In this document: positions 16,732-23,213 of the stretch, piece after piece
Layout: each line of letters begins with the position of its first letter
Numbering within the stretch: position 1 is the stretch's first letter
Source of the DNA: an uncultured Oscillospiraceae bacterium
GTDB taxonomy: Bacteria; Bacillota; Clostridia; Oscillospirales; Oscillospiraceae
NCBI GenBank assembly: GCA_934631005.1
Contig: CAKTXA010000024.1
Span: 1 to 42,699 of the forward strand
Reading direction: 5' to 3'
DNA length: 42,699 nt
Notes under the pieces: model-generated
The model's input: the letters and a program-made list of their open reading frames with translations, nothing else
Told to the model about the DNA's origin: nothing
The model's database searches: none
Program-made: the position numbers and the translations under genes

Positions 16732-17786
16732 CGCGCCCCTCCCGCCGCGAGCCACGCGGGCACGTCACACAGCTGCGCCGGCTCGATGCGGCAGTGGCCC
16801 AGCCGGTCGGGCACGATGAGGTGGATGGAGCTGCCCTCGATCTTCTTATCGGCGCACAGCGCGCCGTAGAGCATATCGGCGGGGAAATCCGTCTTGGTCG
16901 GAAGATCGTACTGCCGCAGGAGCGCCAACAGCGTCTCGGGCACGTCCGCGCCGCACAGGCCGCGCGCGCACGCCGCGCGCGACGCCATCGCCATGCCGAT
17001 GGCCACGGCGCTGCCGTGCGACACCGCAAAGCGGCTGCACGCCTCCACGGCGTGGCCGAACGTGTGGCCGAAGTTCAGAAGCTGCCGCCGCCCGCGGTCA
17101 AATTCATCCTCGTTCACCACATCGCGCTTCATGGCAACGCACGTGGTGACGACGTGCTCCAGCTGCTCGCGCGCAGGTGTTTCGGAGAGCTGGCGCAGGA
17201 AGCCGGCGCTGTCGATCATGCCATATTTGATGACCTCGGCGCAGCCGTCGCGGAATGTCTCATCCGGGAGCGTGGAGAGCGTATCGAGGTCGCACAGCAC
17301 GAGCGACGGCTGGTGGAAGCACCCGGCGAGATTTTTGCCCGCCGGGAGGTCGACGGCCGTCTTGCCGCCGACCGACGAATCGACCGCCGCCAGCAGCGTG
17401 GTCGGCACCTGCACATAGCGGATGCCGCGCAGATACGTCGCCGCGGCAAAGCCGCCCAGGTCGCCCGTCACGCCGCCGCCGAGCGCCACGAGCACGTCCG
17501 CGCGCGTCAGGCGCTTTTCGGCGAGAAAGTTCACAAGCTCGGCGTAGGTCGAAAGATTTTTCGATGCTTCGCCGTGCGGAAATACAAAGGGCACCACGCG
17601 GTAGCCCGCGGCCTCCAGCTGCGTGCACAGCGCCGCGCCGTAGAGGGAAAAGACCGTGTCGTCCGACACGACGGCTGCCGCCGTGCCGCCGCACACCGCG
17701 CGGATGCGCGCGCCTGCGGACGCGAGCAGCCCGTGGCCGATCTCGACCGTGTAGGGCGTGCTGGTTTTGACCTCGACCTGTGTCAT
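16728..17786 (-). CDS. aroB: 3-dehydroquinate synthase
   Basis: A 352-residue NAD- and zinc-dependent enzyme that cyclises DAHP to 3-dehydroquinate. Motifs are FPHGEASKNL, the NAD-binding GGGVTGDLGGFAAA, VPTTLLAAVDSSVGGKTAV, and the zinc ligands in EVIKYG and NFGHTFGHAVE. The ATG overlaps the tyrA stop by 4 nt. Third gene in the operon. Confidence 0.96.
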   Translation of the reverse strand: MTQVEVKTSTPYTVEIGHGLLASAGARIRAVCGGTAAAVVSDDTVFSLYGAALCTQLEAAGYRVVPFVFPHGEASKNLSTYAELVNFLAEKRLTRADVLVALGGGVTGDLGGFAAATYLRGIRYVQVPTTLLAAVDSSVGGKTAVDLPAGKNLAGCFHQPSLVLCDLDTLSTLPDETFRDGCAEVIKYGMIDSAGFLRQLSETPAREQLEHVVTTCVAMKRDVVNEDEFDRGRRQLLNFGHTFGHAVEACSRFAVSHGSAVAIGMAMASRAACARGLCGADVPETLLALLRQYDLPTKTDFPADMLYGALCADKKIEGSSIHLIVPDRLGHCRIEPAQLCDVPAWLAAGGAR

Positions 17787-18613
17787 CCGTCGATCTCCTC
17801 CTTCCGGCGCTTGCCGTCCTCCAAAAGCTGCGTCAGGCGCGGGCAGTCGCCCGCCGCGATGGCGTCACGGTATTCTGTCAGATGTCCGATCAGCCAGTCC
17901 AGCTCCCGCATCAAACAGTCGCCGTTTTCCAAAAACAGCTCCGCCCACATGGGCGCGTTCAGCCACGCAACGCGCGTCAGGTCCTTGTAGCTCCCGGCGG
18001 AAAAGCCCTTGTGGGACTGGGCTGTGGGGCTTTTGACATACGCGTTCGACACCACGTGCGCCAGCTGCGAGGTGAAGGCGATCATCTCGTCGTGCTTTTC
18101 CGCCGTGGTGACGGAAAACCGCCCGAAGCCCGCCGGGGCGAGCAGCTCTTTCGCGCGCTCCAGCAGCGCAATGTCGTCAAAGCGCGGCGGCACGAGCACC
18201 ATGGGCGCGCGGTGATAAAGATTTGCCCGGGCGTTTGCAAAGCCGCCCAGATGGCTGCCCGCCATGGGGTGGCCGCCGATGTAGGTAAAGCCGTATTCTG
18301 CCGCCAGCGGCATGAGCGCGCCGCAGACCACACGCTTGGTGCCGCAGCAGTCGATGATGAGCGGATGGCTGCCAATGTGCGGCGCAAGCGCCCGCACGGC
18401 CTCGATGGCCGCCTGCGGCGTGATGCACACGAGCACGATGTCGCACTGCGAGACCGTGTCAGCATTCAGCTTTCCGTCCACCGCGCCGTAAATTTCGGCA
18501 AAGGAGAAGATGGATGCGTCGCGGTCATCCGCCAGCACGCGCCAGCCGGCGTCGTGATACGCCTTGGCGAACGACCCGCCGATGAGGCCCAGGCCGATGA
18601 TGCCCGCCGTCAT
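17783..18613 (-). CDS. tyrA: Prephenate dehydrogenase
   Basis: A 276-residue NAD(P)-dependent oxidoreductase that oxidatively decarboxylates prephenate (or arogenate) toward tyrosine. The N-terminal Rossmann motif is GLGLIGGSFAKAYHDAG; the substrate-site His lies in GGHPMAGSH, and TSQLAHVVSNA marks the helical dimerisation domain. No chorismate mutase or ACT domain is attached, so feedback control by tyrosine probably acts elsewhere, at AroF and the attenuator. Its ATG overlaps the aroF stop (ATGA). Prephenate versus arogenate preference cannot be read. Confidence 0.92.
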   Translation of the reverse strand: MTAGIIGLGLIGGSFAKAYHDAGWRVLADDRDASIFSFAEIYGAVDGKLNADTVSQCDIVLVCITPQAAIEAVRALAPHIGSHPLIIDCCGTKRVVCGALMPLAAEYGFTYIGGHPMAGSHLGGFANARANLYHRAPMVLVPPRFDDIALLERAKELLAPAGFGRFSVTTAEKHDEMIAFTSQLAHVVSNAYVKSPTAQSHKGFSAGSYKDLTRVAWLNAPMWAELFLENGDCLMRELDWLIGHLTEYRDAIAAGDCPRLTQLLEDGKRRKEEIDG

Positions 18614-19614
18614 CCCTGCACCGCCTGCCGCACCGCGGCGATCTTCCGGCTCAGATGCAAAAACTGCTCCGGCGTGAGCGACTGCGCGCCGTCACACAGC
18701 GCGTGGATGGGGTCGTTGTGCACCTCGATCATCAGCCCGTCCGCGCCGCAGGCCGCGCCCGCCAGCGCCATCGGCTCCACCAGCCGGGCGATGCCCGTGG
18801 CGTGGCTGGGGTCGACGATGACCGGCAGATGCGACAGCTCGTGCAGCATCGGCACGGCGGAGAGGTCGAGCGTGTTGCGCGTGAGCGTTTCATATGTGCG
18901 GATGCCGCGCTCGCAGAGGATGACCTGCTCGTTGCCGCTGGCCATGATGTACTCCGCGCTCATCAAAAGCTCCGTCATCGTGTTCGCAAGGCCGCGCTTG
19001 AGAAGGATGGGCTTATTGAGCTTGCCCAGCTCCTGCAGAAGGTCAAAATTCTGCATATTGCGCGCGCCGACCTGGATGATGTCCACATCCTCAAAAAGAT
19101 CGAGCGCGCTCACGCTCATAATTTCCGTCACGATGGGAAGGCCGGTCTCCTTGCGCGCCAGCTTCAGAAGCTCCAGACCGTTCGCCTTGAGGCCCTGGAA
19201 GGCGTAGGGCGACGTGCGGGGCTTGAACGCGCCGCCGCGCAGGATGTTCGCACCCGCCTTTTTGACCTCGGCCGCCACGGCCACGATCTGCTCCTCAGAC
19301 TCGACGGAGCACGGCCCCGCGATCAGGCAGAAGTTGCCGCCGCCGATCTTCGCGTCCCCCACGGTGATGACGGTGTCCTCGGGGTGGAATTTGCGGTTGC
19401 AGCACTTAAAGGGATCGGTCACGCGCTTGACCGACTCCACGATGTCCAGACTGCTGATGAGGTCGATGTCCAGACTGCGGGTGTCGCCGATCAGGCCGAG
19501 GATGGTATGATACTCACCGACGGAGATATGCACGCCGAGATTTTGCGCGCGGAACCATTCGATGAGCTGATTTTTCCGTTCTTCCGACGTGGTGGGTTTG
19601 AGAATGACGACCAT
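18610..19614 (-). CDS. aroF: 3-deoxy-7-phosphoheptulonate (DAHP) synthase, type I-beta with ferredoxin-like domain
   Basis: A 334-residue enzyme that condenses PEP and erythrose 4-phosphate, the entry to the pathway. Residues 1-70 are the ferredoxin-like regulatory domain seen in Thermotoga-type DAHP synthases, where Tyr or Phe binds for feedback inhibition. The TIM-barrel follows with CLIAGPCSVES, GAFKPRTSPYAFQG, the Lys in PILLKRG, CERGIRTYE and VDPSHATG. The ATG at 19614 has AGGAGG 9 nt upstream. It is the first structural gene of the aro operon, behind a Tyr-codon attenuator. The symbol aroF is used in the general sense. Confidence 0.95.
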   Translation of the reverse strand: MVVILKPTTSEERKNQLIEWFRAQNLGVHISVGEYHTILGLIGDTRSLDIDLISSLDIVESVKRVTDPFKCCNRKFHPEDTVITVGDAKIGGGNFCLIAGPCSVESEEQIVAVAAEVKKAGANILRGGAFKPRTSPYAFQGLKANGLELLKLARKETGLPIVTEIMSVSALDLFEDVDIIQVGARNMQNFDLLQELGKLNKPILLKRGLANTMTELLMSAEYIMASGNEQVILCERGIRTYETLTRNTLDLSAVPMLHELSHLPVIVDPSHATGIARLVEPMALAGAACGADGLMIEVHNDPIHALCDGAQSLTPEQFLHLSRKIAAVRQAVQG

Positions 19615-19636
19615 AATGAAAAGCCTCCTAGCATAC

Positions 19637-19668
19637 AAAAAAACGGCACAGACCTGTAATCTGTGCCG
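19637..19668 (-). terminator. Leader terminator (attenuator) of the aro operon
   Basis: Minus strand: CGGCACAGA (19660-19668) and TCTGTGCCG (19644-19652) form a 9-bp stem with a 7-base loop, then TTTTTTT. It lies 22 bp before the aroF start. The 5' half can instead pair with GTAATTTGTG upstream (19701-19710), 10 pairs with one G-U, which would prevent termination. Confidence 0.85.
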
Positions 19669-19742
19669 CAAAAAAAACGATGACCCTGATTTTTGTGCAT
19701 CACAAATTACCCTTACTATGAGATCACAGTAAAGTAATAGTA
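19659..19742 (-). promoter_or_regulatory. Antiterminator and competing hairpin of the aro attenuator
   Basis: Minus-strand segments: region 1 ATTACTTTACT lies over the last Tyr codons; region 2 AGTAAGGGTAATTTGTG follows the leader stop codon; region 3 CACAGATTAC is the 5' arm of the terminator. Regions 1 and 2 pair by two 5-bp blocks (ATTAC/GTAAT and TTACT/AGTAA); regions 2 and 3 pair over 10 bp. A ribosome stalled on the Tyr codons would cover region 1 and free region 2 to form the antiterminator. Confidence 0.75.
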
Positions 19743-19769
19743 GTATGCAGCAAAAATGGACTGTTTCAT
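19716..19769 (-). CDS. Leader peptide of the aro operon, tyrosine-rich
   Basis: A 17-residue ORF reading MKQSIFAAYYYYFTVIS. GGGAGA lies 7 nt before the ATG. Four consecutive Tyr codons (TAC TAC TAT TAC) followed by Phe are placed exactly over the strand that sequesters the antiterminator. This is the layout of E. coli trp, his and pheA leaders and implies attenuation in response to charged tRNA-Tyr (and perhaps tRNA-Phe). The peptide itself probably has no function. Confidence 0.8.
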   Translation of the reverse strand: MKQSIFAAYYYYFTVIS

Positions 19770-19804
19770 GGAAAGTTCTCCCGAATACAAAAGATTCTAC
19801 CCGC

Positions 19805-19833
19805 ATTCTACCGCGCAGGACGGGAAATGTCAA
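19805..19833 (-). promoter_or_regulatory. Promoter of the aro operon
   Basis: Minus strand: TTGACA (19828-19833), 17-bp spacer, TAGAAT (19805-19810). The predicted transcript starts near 19798 and reads the leader peptide about 30 nt later. Confidence 0.8.
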
Positions 19834-19876
19834 TAACAAACTGCCGCCCCAAAGAAAAATATCATCCGCCCGGGCG

Positions 19877-20209
19877 CTACAGGTATTTGTCCATCGCCTG
19901 CTTGGCGGCAGCGAGCAGGTCGGCAAGGGCCTGGGCCTGCTGCGGGGTGCAGCGGCTCAGCACGTCCGCGATCTGCTGCGCGGCGGCCGGCTTGCCCGAC
20001 GCGGGCGCGTCCTGCAGCAGCTCGTCGGCGCGCACGCCAAGCGCCGCCGCAATGTCGGCAAACACCTGCAGACTCAGCTTGGTGCTGCCGGTCTCGATGT
20101 GGCTCATGTGGGTCGTGGAAATGCCCACTCGCTCCGCCAGCGCCTCCTGTGATAGCCCCAAAGCCCTGCGAAATCTTCGCACCCGCTGCCCAATCAAATA
20201 ATAATCCAT
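19877..20209 (-). CDS. XRE-family HTH regulator
   Basis: A 110-residue DNA-binding protein. The helix-turn-helix occupies residues about 6-60 (GQRVRRFRRALGLSQEALAE, then GISTTHMSHIETGSTKLSL). After an Ala/Pro-rich linker there is a short helical tail. AGGCGG lies 7 nt before the ATG. It stands immediately upstream of the aro operon promoter on the same strand but has its own stop before that promoter, so a link to aro regulation is only positional. Target unknown. Confidence 0.85.
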   Translation of the reverse strand: MDYYLIGQRVRRFRRALGLSQEALAERVGISTTHMSHIETGSTKLSLQVFADIAAALGVRADELLQDAPASGKPAAAQQIADVLSRCTPQQAQALADLLAAAKQAMDKYL

Positions 20210-20284
20210 ACAAAACCGCCTATGTGGTGAAATGTCACTTAAATTGTACAGGATACCACCCTGCCGGTCAAGGTAAAATTGCTG

Positions 20285-20460
20285 AATAAGAAAGTCGGCG
20301 ATGTGCTTGGCACATCGCCGATCAAATATACTTATTCACTATTCACTATTACTTATTACTTTCCAAAATCGGCTCTATCGTATTTAGTGAAGAGTGAATA
20401 GTGAAGAAGTAATAAGTAAAATCGGCCATCTTCTTACGAAGATTGCCGATTTTGGTGACC
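20285..20460. repeat. Hairpin-rich intergenic region with AGTGAATAGTGAA-type repeats
   Basis: Holds a perfect 11-bp hairpin CGGCGATGTGC/GCACATCGCCG (20296-20320), then two inverted low-complexity runs (TTATTCACTATTCACTATTACTTATTACT at 20332-20360 in three blocks, and its approximate complement at 20380-20417), then a hairpin AAAATCGGC/GCCGATTTT (20418-20453). The same AGTGAA-type runs occur near other repeats in the window. No gene is seen. Confidence 0.6.
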
Positions 20461-20471
20461 CGCCGGAGATT
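20450..20471. repeat. Direct repeat of the tRNA-Lys 3' end
   Basis: A 22-base segment identical to 20547-20568, which is the CCA end, acceptor strand and start of the T-arm of the tRNA-Lys gene plus four flanking T. It could be a scar of site-specific integration or of a local duplication. Confidence 0.65.
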
Positions 20472-20513
20472 TACCCTTCGGGCATAAACTTCGAATCTCC
20501 TGCGGTCTACGAA

Positions 20514-20549
20514 AAATTCCCGCCCTGCCGCATGGCAGGGCGGGAATTT
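20514..20549 (-). terminator. Terminator of the tRNA operon
   Basis: A 16-bp perfect stem (AAATTCCCGCCCTGCC and complement) with a GCAT loop, directly behind the CCA end of tRNA-Lys. The A/T tracts within and beside the stem let it act in both directions. Confidence 0.85.
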
Positions 20550-20625
20550 TGGTGACCCGCCGGAGATTCGAACTCCGGACACCCTGCTTAAAAGGCAGGT
20601 GCTCTGCCTGCTGAGCTAGCGGGTC
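20550..20625 (-). tRNA. tRNA-Lys (TTT)
   Basis: A 76-nt cloverleaf read on the minus strand: acceptor GACCCGC paired with GCGGGTC, anticodon loop CTTTTAA with anticodon TTT, T-arm GGAGTTCGAATCTCC, encoded CCA. Last gene of the tRNA operon. Confidence 0.95.
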
Positions 20626-20628
20626 AGA

Positions 20629-20703
20629 TGGCAGGGATGGCAGGATTCGAACCTACGCATACAGGAGTCAAAGTCCTGTGCCTTACCGCTTGGCGACATC
20701 CCC
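20629..20703 (-). tRNA. tRNA-Gln (TTG)
   Basis: A 75-nt cloverleaf, minus strand: acceptor GGGGATG, D-arm GCCAAGCGGTAAGGC, anticodon loop CTTTGAC with anticodon TTG, T-loop TTCGAAT, encoded CCA. Confidence 0.94.
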
Positions 20704-20743
20704 TTGTAGCGCATAGACGATCCTGTATAAAAAGAAAAAGAAA

Positions 20744-20821
20744 TGGGGTGAGTGAAGGGACTCGAACCCTCGGTCTTCAGAGCCACAATCTGACGCGTTA
20801 ACCAACTACGCTACACCCACC
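20744..20821 (-). tRNA. tRNA-His (GTG)
   Basis: A cloverleaf, minus strand: acceptor GTGGGTG pairing with CACTCAC, anticodon loop TTGTGGC with anticodon GTG, T-loop TTCGAGT, encoded CCA. The extra G at 20821 is the G-1 typical of tRNA-His. Confidence 0.94.
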
Positions 20822-20849
20822 ATATTCATTTCGTCCGCCGACAGGGCAG

Positions 20850-20926
20850 TGGCACGCCAGGAGGGATTCGAACCCCCGACCTACTGCTTAGAAGGCAGTT
20901 GCTCTATCCTGCTGAGCTACTGGCGC
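20850..20926 (-). tRNA. tRNA-Arg (TCT)
   Basis: A 77-nt cloverleaf, minus strand: acceptor GCGCCAG, anticodon loop CTTCTAA with anticodon TCT, T-arm GGGGGTTCGAATCCCTC, encoded CCA. Confidence 0.94.
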
Positions 20927-20934
20927 ATAGGGAG

Positions 20935-21009
20935 TGGAGCGGGTGACGGGAATCGAACCCGCGTCCCCAGCTTGGAAGGCTGGTGCCCTGGCCGTTGTGC
21001 TACACCCGC
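20935..21009 (-). tRNA. tRNA-Gly (TCC)
   Basis: A 75-nt cloverleaf, minus strand: acceptor GCGGGTG, anticodon loop CTTCCAA with anticodon TCC, T-loop TTCGATT, encoded CCA. First gene of the tRNA operon. Confidence 0.94.
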
Positions 21010-21042
21010 GAATGCAACCGCTAGCCTCCTGACAGCCTGCCT

Positions 21043-21071
21043 ATCATATCACGCAGCGCAGGCGCTGTCAA
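21043..21071 (-). promoter_or_regulatory. Promoter of the tRNA operon
   Basis: Minus strand: TTGACA (21066-21071), 17-bp spacer, TATGAT (21043-21048), 34 bp before tRNA-Gly. Near-consensus, as expected for stable RNA. Confidence 0.75.
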
Positions 21072-21148
21072 GGTTTTTCGGAATTTTTTTGGCAAAAACG
21101 GTATGCAGACGCGGGAATATGCAGGTTTACATAATTGCGAAAACCGAC

Positions 21149-22483
21149 TTACAGCAGCGCTGCGAGCTGCCGCAGGGCGTCGCCGTGTGTGCGCGGCGCA
21201 ATGGCGGTCTGCGGCACTTTGCAGAGCACGGCGCGGCAGAGGGCTGCAAATTCCTCCGCGCTGACCGCGCTGTCCGGGCGGAAGTGGCCATCCTGCGCCG
21301 TCAGCGCGCCGGACTGTATCGCCGCCGCGATCGCCGCGGCATAGGGATGGCGGCAGGGGACGTCGCGGCAGACGGACGCGTTTTTGCGCACGAGCGCCAC
21401 GCGCTCCGCCGCCGTTTTGCAGCCGTAGGCGAGCATCGCCAGCGCGCCGCGCGTGAGCGGGGCGTCCGGGCGGACGGTGTTGTCGCGGAAGCAGATGCAG
21501 AAGCCGGCGTCCAAAAGCGCCTTTGCGGCGGCAAAGTCCACAGCCTGCGGCGCGAGGTCGGAAAACGGGCACAGCGCGAGCAGCTGCGACACGCTCACCA
21601 CGCGGTAGCCGTGCCGCGCGAGCAGCTCGAGCTGCTTTTCCAGCCCGTCCGCCACCGGCGAGCGGCGCGCCATGTTGTAGCCGTCCTTCTGAAAAATGAT
21701 CTGCCCGCACAGCGCGTCCGCGTCGGTCTCCAGCAGGCGCTCCATGGGCTGATACGTCGCGTCCACCTCGGCCTCATAGCTCGCCAGCGGCAGCCAGCCC
21801 GCGCCGTCAAAGCTCGCCGCAAGGTACTGATAGTTCAGCAGCGCGTAGGCGTCGTAGGCGGAAAAGCCGTCCTTCGTCTTATCCACATAGTGCGGCGGGC
21901 GGGACAGTCGGATGGCATAGTCATAGCTTTTGCGCAGATGGTCGTCCATCGTTTTGAGGTCGCCGACCACCGCGTCCAGCCCGGACAGCGGCCTGCGGCT
22001 GCCGTAGACGAGCGGCTTCGGCCCGAACAGGACGTGCGCCCAGGTGTGGCTCGTGATCTCGTGCCCGCCGTCGAGCAGGCGCTGCACCAGCTCCGGGCAG
22101 TGCGCCGCACCGCCGTCGGCGTCCTTGCCGAAGTCGGGGTAGTGGTCATACGCCACGCCGCCCCAGTCGGCGGAGCCTTCTTTGCCGGGGCGGTCGGGGT
22201 AGTTGCCGGACGTGTCGCCCACGATGTCGAACGTGCCCACCGCGCCAAAGCGCTCAAGCGTCTCGGCCAGGTGCAGGGTGAGGGGCTTGCCGTCCTGCGA
22301 CGGGTTCGCGGGCAGGCGGCACGGGCCGTCGTCAAACGTCATGGCGCAGACCCGCTCGGGCAGCGCCACGCGCTCAATGCGCCGCACGGGGCTGAGATAC
22401 ACCGGCGTGCGCCGCCGAATTTCGTCCTGAAAGTGATGCTTCACGCGCTTGGCGATGCCGATGGCGCGGGTGATGACAGACAT
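21149..22483 (-). CDS. Polysaccharide deacetylase family protein with C-terminal SLH-like domains
   Basis: A 444-residue protein. The NodB-type deacetylase domain covers about residues 40-330: TFDDGP (49-54, catalytic and metal Asp) and HTWAH (146-150, metal His pair). Residues about 355-440 show two degenerate SLH-like units (RDNTVRPDAPLTRGALAML and DGHFRPDSAVSAEEFAALC). No signal peptide or membrane helix is seen at the N-terminus, which is odd for a wall-active, SLH-bearing enzyme. AGGAGGT precedes the ATG at 22483. Last gene of a three-gene operon behind an ATP-grasp and a PHP protein. The substrate is unknown; peptidoglycan or another cell-envelope glycan is the family expectation. Confidence 0.85.
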   Translation of the reverse strand: MSVITRAIGIAKRVKHHFQDEIRRRTPVYLSPVRRIERVALPERVCAMTFDDGPCRLPANPSQDGKPLTLHLAETLERFGAVGTFDIVGDTSGNYPDRPGKEGSADWGGVAYDHYPDFGKDADGGAAHCPELVQRLLDGGHEITSHTWAHVLFGPKPLVYGSRRPLSGLDAVVGDLKTMDDHLRKSYDYAIRLSRPPHYVDKTKDGFSAYDAYALLNYQYLAASFDGAGWLPLASYEAEVDATYQPMERLLETDADALCGQIIFQKDGYNMARRSPVADGLEKQLELLARHGYRVVSVSQLLALCPFSDLAPQAVDFAAAKALLDAGFCICFRDNTVRPDAPLTRGALAMLAYGCKTAAERVALVRKNASVCRDVPCRHPYAAAIAAAIQSGALTAQDGHFRPDSAVSAEEFAALCRAVLCKVPQTAIAPRTHGDALRQLAALL

Positions 22484-22487
22484 GGCG

Positions 22488-23213
22488 TTACCTCCTGAAT
22501 AAGTCGCGGAGCACACAGACGGCAAGATAGGCCAGCGCCCTGCAGCGCCGCAGGATCGGCGCGCGGCGCGCGCCGTGCCACTGCGAAAGACCCTTCTGCG
22601 TCCATGTGCAGGCGTGGTCAAAGACCGCCCGCGTGCGCGAGGTCGCGAGCGCGTCCCGCAGCGCCGCAAGCGAGCGCTCCGCGCAGTCCAGCTCCGTATA
22701 GCAGCCGCCGACCTCGGCGGCGCAGTGGGCGTCGCTGCCACCCGTGATGGCGAGCTTCTGCTGCGCGGCAAAGGTCTGTGCCTGCGCGTTTCGCGCCGCA
22801 TTTTTGAGCGCGACGCGCGCGTTCTGCACCTCTACCGCGTCCGGGCAAAGCGCCGCGAGCGCGGCTTCATCCAACTTCTGCGGGCTGAACGGGTGCGCCG
22901 GGACGGCAAGGCCGCCACACGCGCGGATGGCTTTTATGGCGGCTTCCGGCGTGGGCGCGCCGGTCTCCCAGAGCGCGCGGTCGATGGGCCGTTCGAGAAA
23001 CAGCCCCAGAATGTGCCCCGCCGTGCTCGTGATCTCCACGCCGGGGATGAGCAGGACGGGATACTCCCCCGTCACATCGGTGCACAGGTCATGGTCGCAC
23101 ACGGCGATGGCGTCCAGCCCGCGCGCGTGCGCCGCCTGCGCCAGCGCGGCAAGGCTGCTGCGCCCGTCCCACGACGCGGCGCTGTGCACATGCAGATCGG
23201 CTTTCAGGATCAT
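22488..23213 (-). CDS. PHP-domain phosphoesterase
   Basis: A 241-residue protein with the PHP metal motifs ADLHVHSAASWDG at the N-terminus, CDHD, PGVEIT, VPAHPF and GGSDAHC. The C-terminus (about 205-241) is basic with a hydrophobic stretch (ALAYLAVCVLRDLF) that could touch the membrane. Its ATG overlaps the stop of the ATP-grasp gene (ATGA), and the deacetylase follows 4 nt after its stop, so the three are co-translated. PHP proteins hydrolyse phosphomonoesters or phosphodiesters; the substrate here is not known. Confidence 0.85.
   Translation of the reverse strand: MILKADLHVHSAASWDGRSSLAALAQAAHARGLDAIAVCDHDLCTDVTGEYPVLLIPGVEITSTAGHILGLFLERPIDRALWETGAPTPEAAIKAIRACGGLAVPAHPFSPQKLDEAALAALCPDAVEVQNARVALKNAARNAQAQTFAAQQKLAITGGSDAHCAAEVGGCYTELDCAERSLAALRDALATSRTRAVFDHACTWTQKGLSQWHGARRAPILRRCRALAYLAVCVLRDLFRR

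Noticed and set aside
19491..19703. Minus-strand frame beginning MHKNQGHRFFCG in the aro leader, with Phe codons
   Set aside because: At first it looked like a Phe leader peptide, but it has no stop before aroF and a weak ribosome site. The 17-residue Tyr leader just upstream fits the attenuator geometry better.
19614..19800. T-box riboswitch ahead of aroF
   Set aside because: The leader is too short, and the conserved T-box sequence and specifier hairpin are absent.
20849..22498. 549-codon plus-strand frame over tRNA-Arg, tRNA-Gly and the deacetylase
   Set aside because: It crosses tRNA genes and their promoter and is antisense to a recognisable deacetylase.
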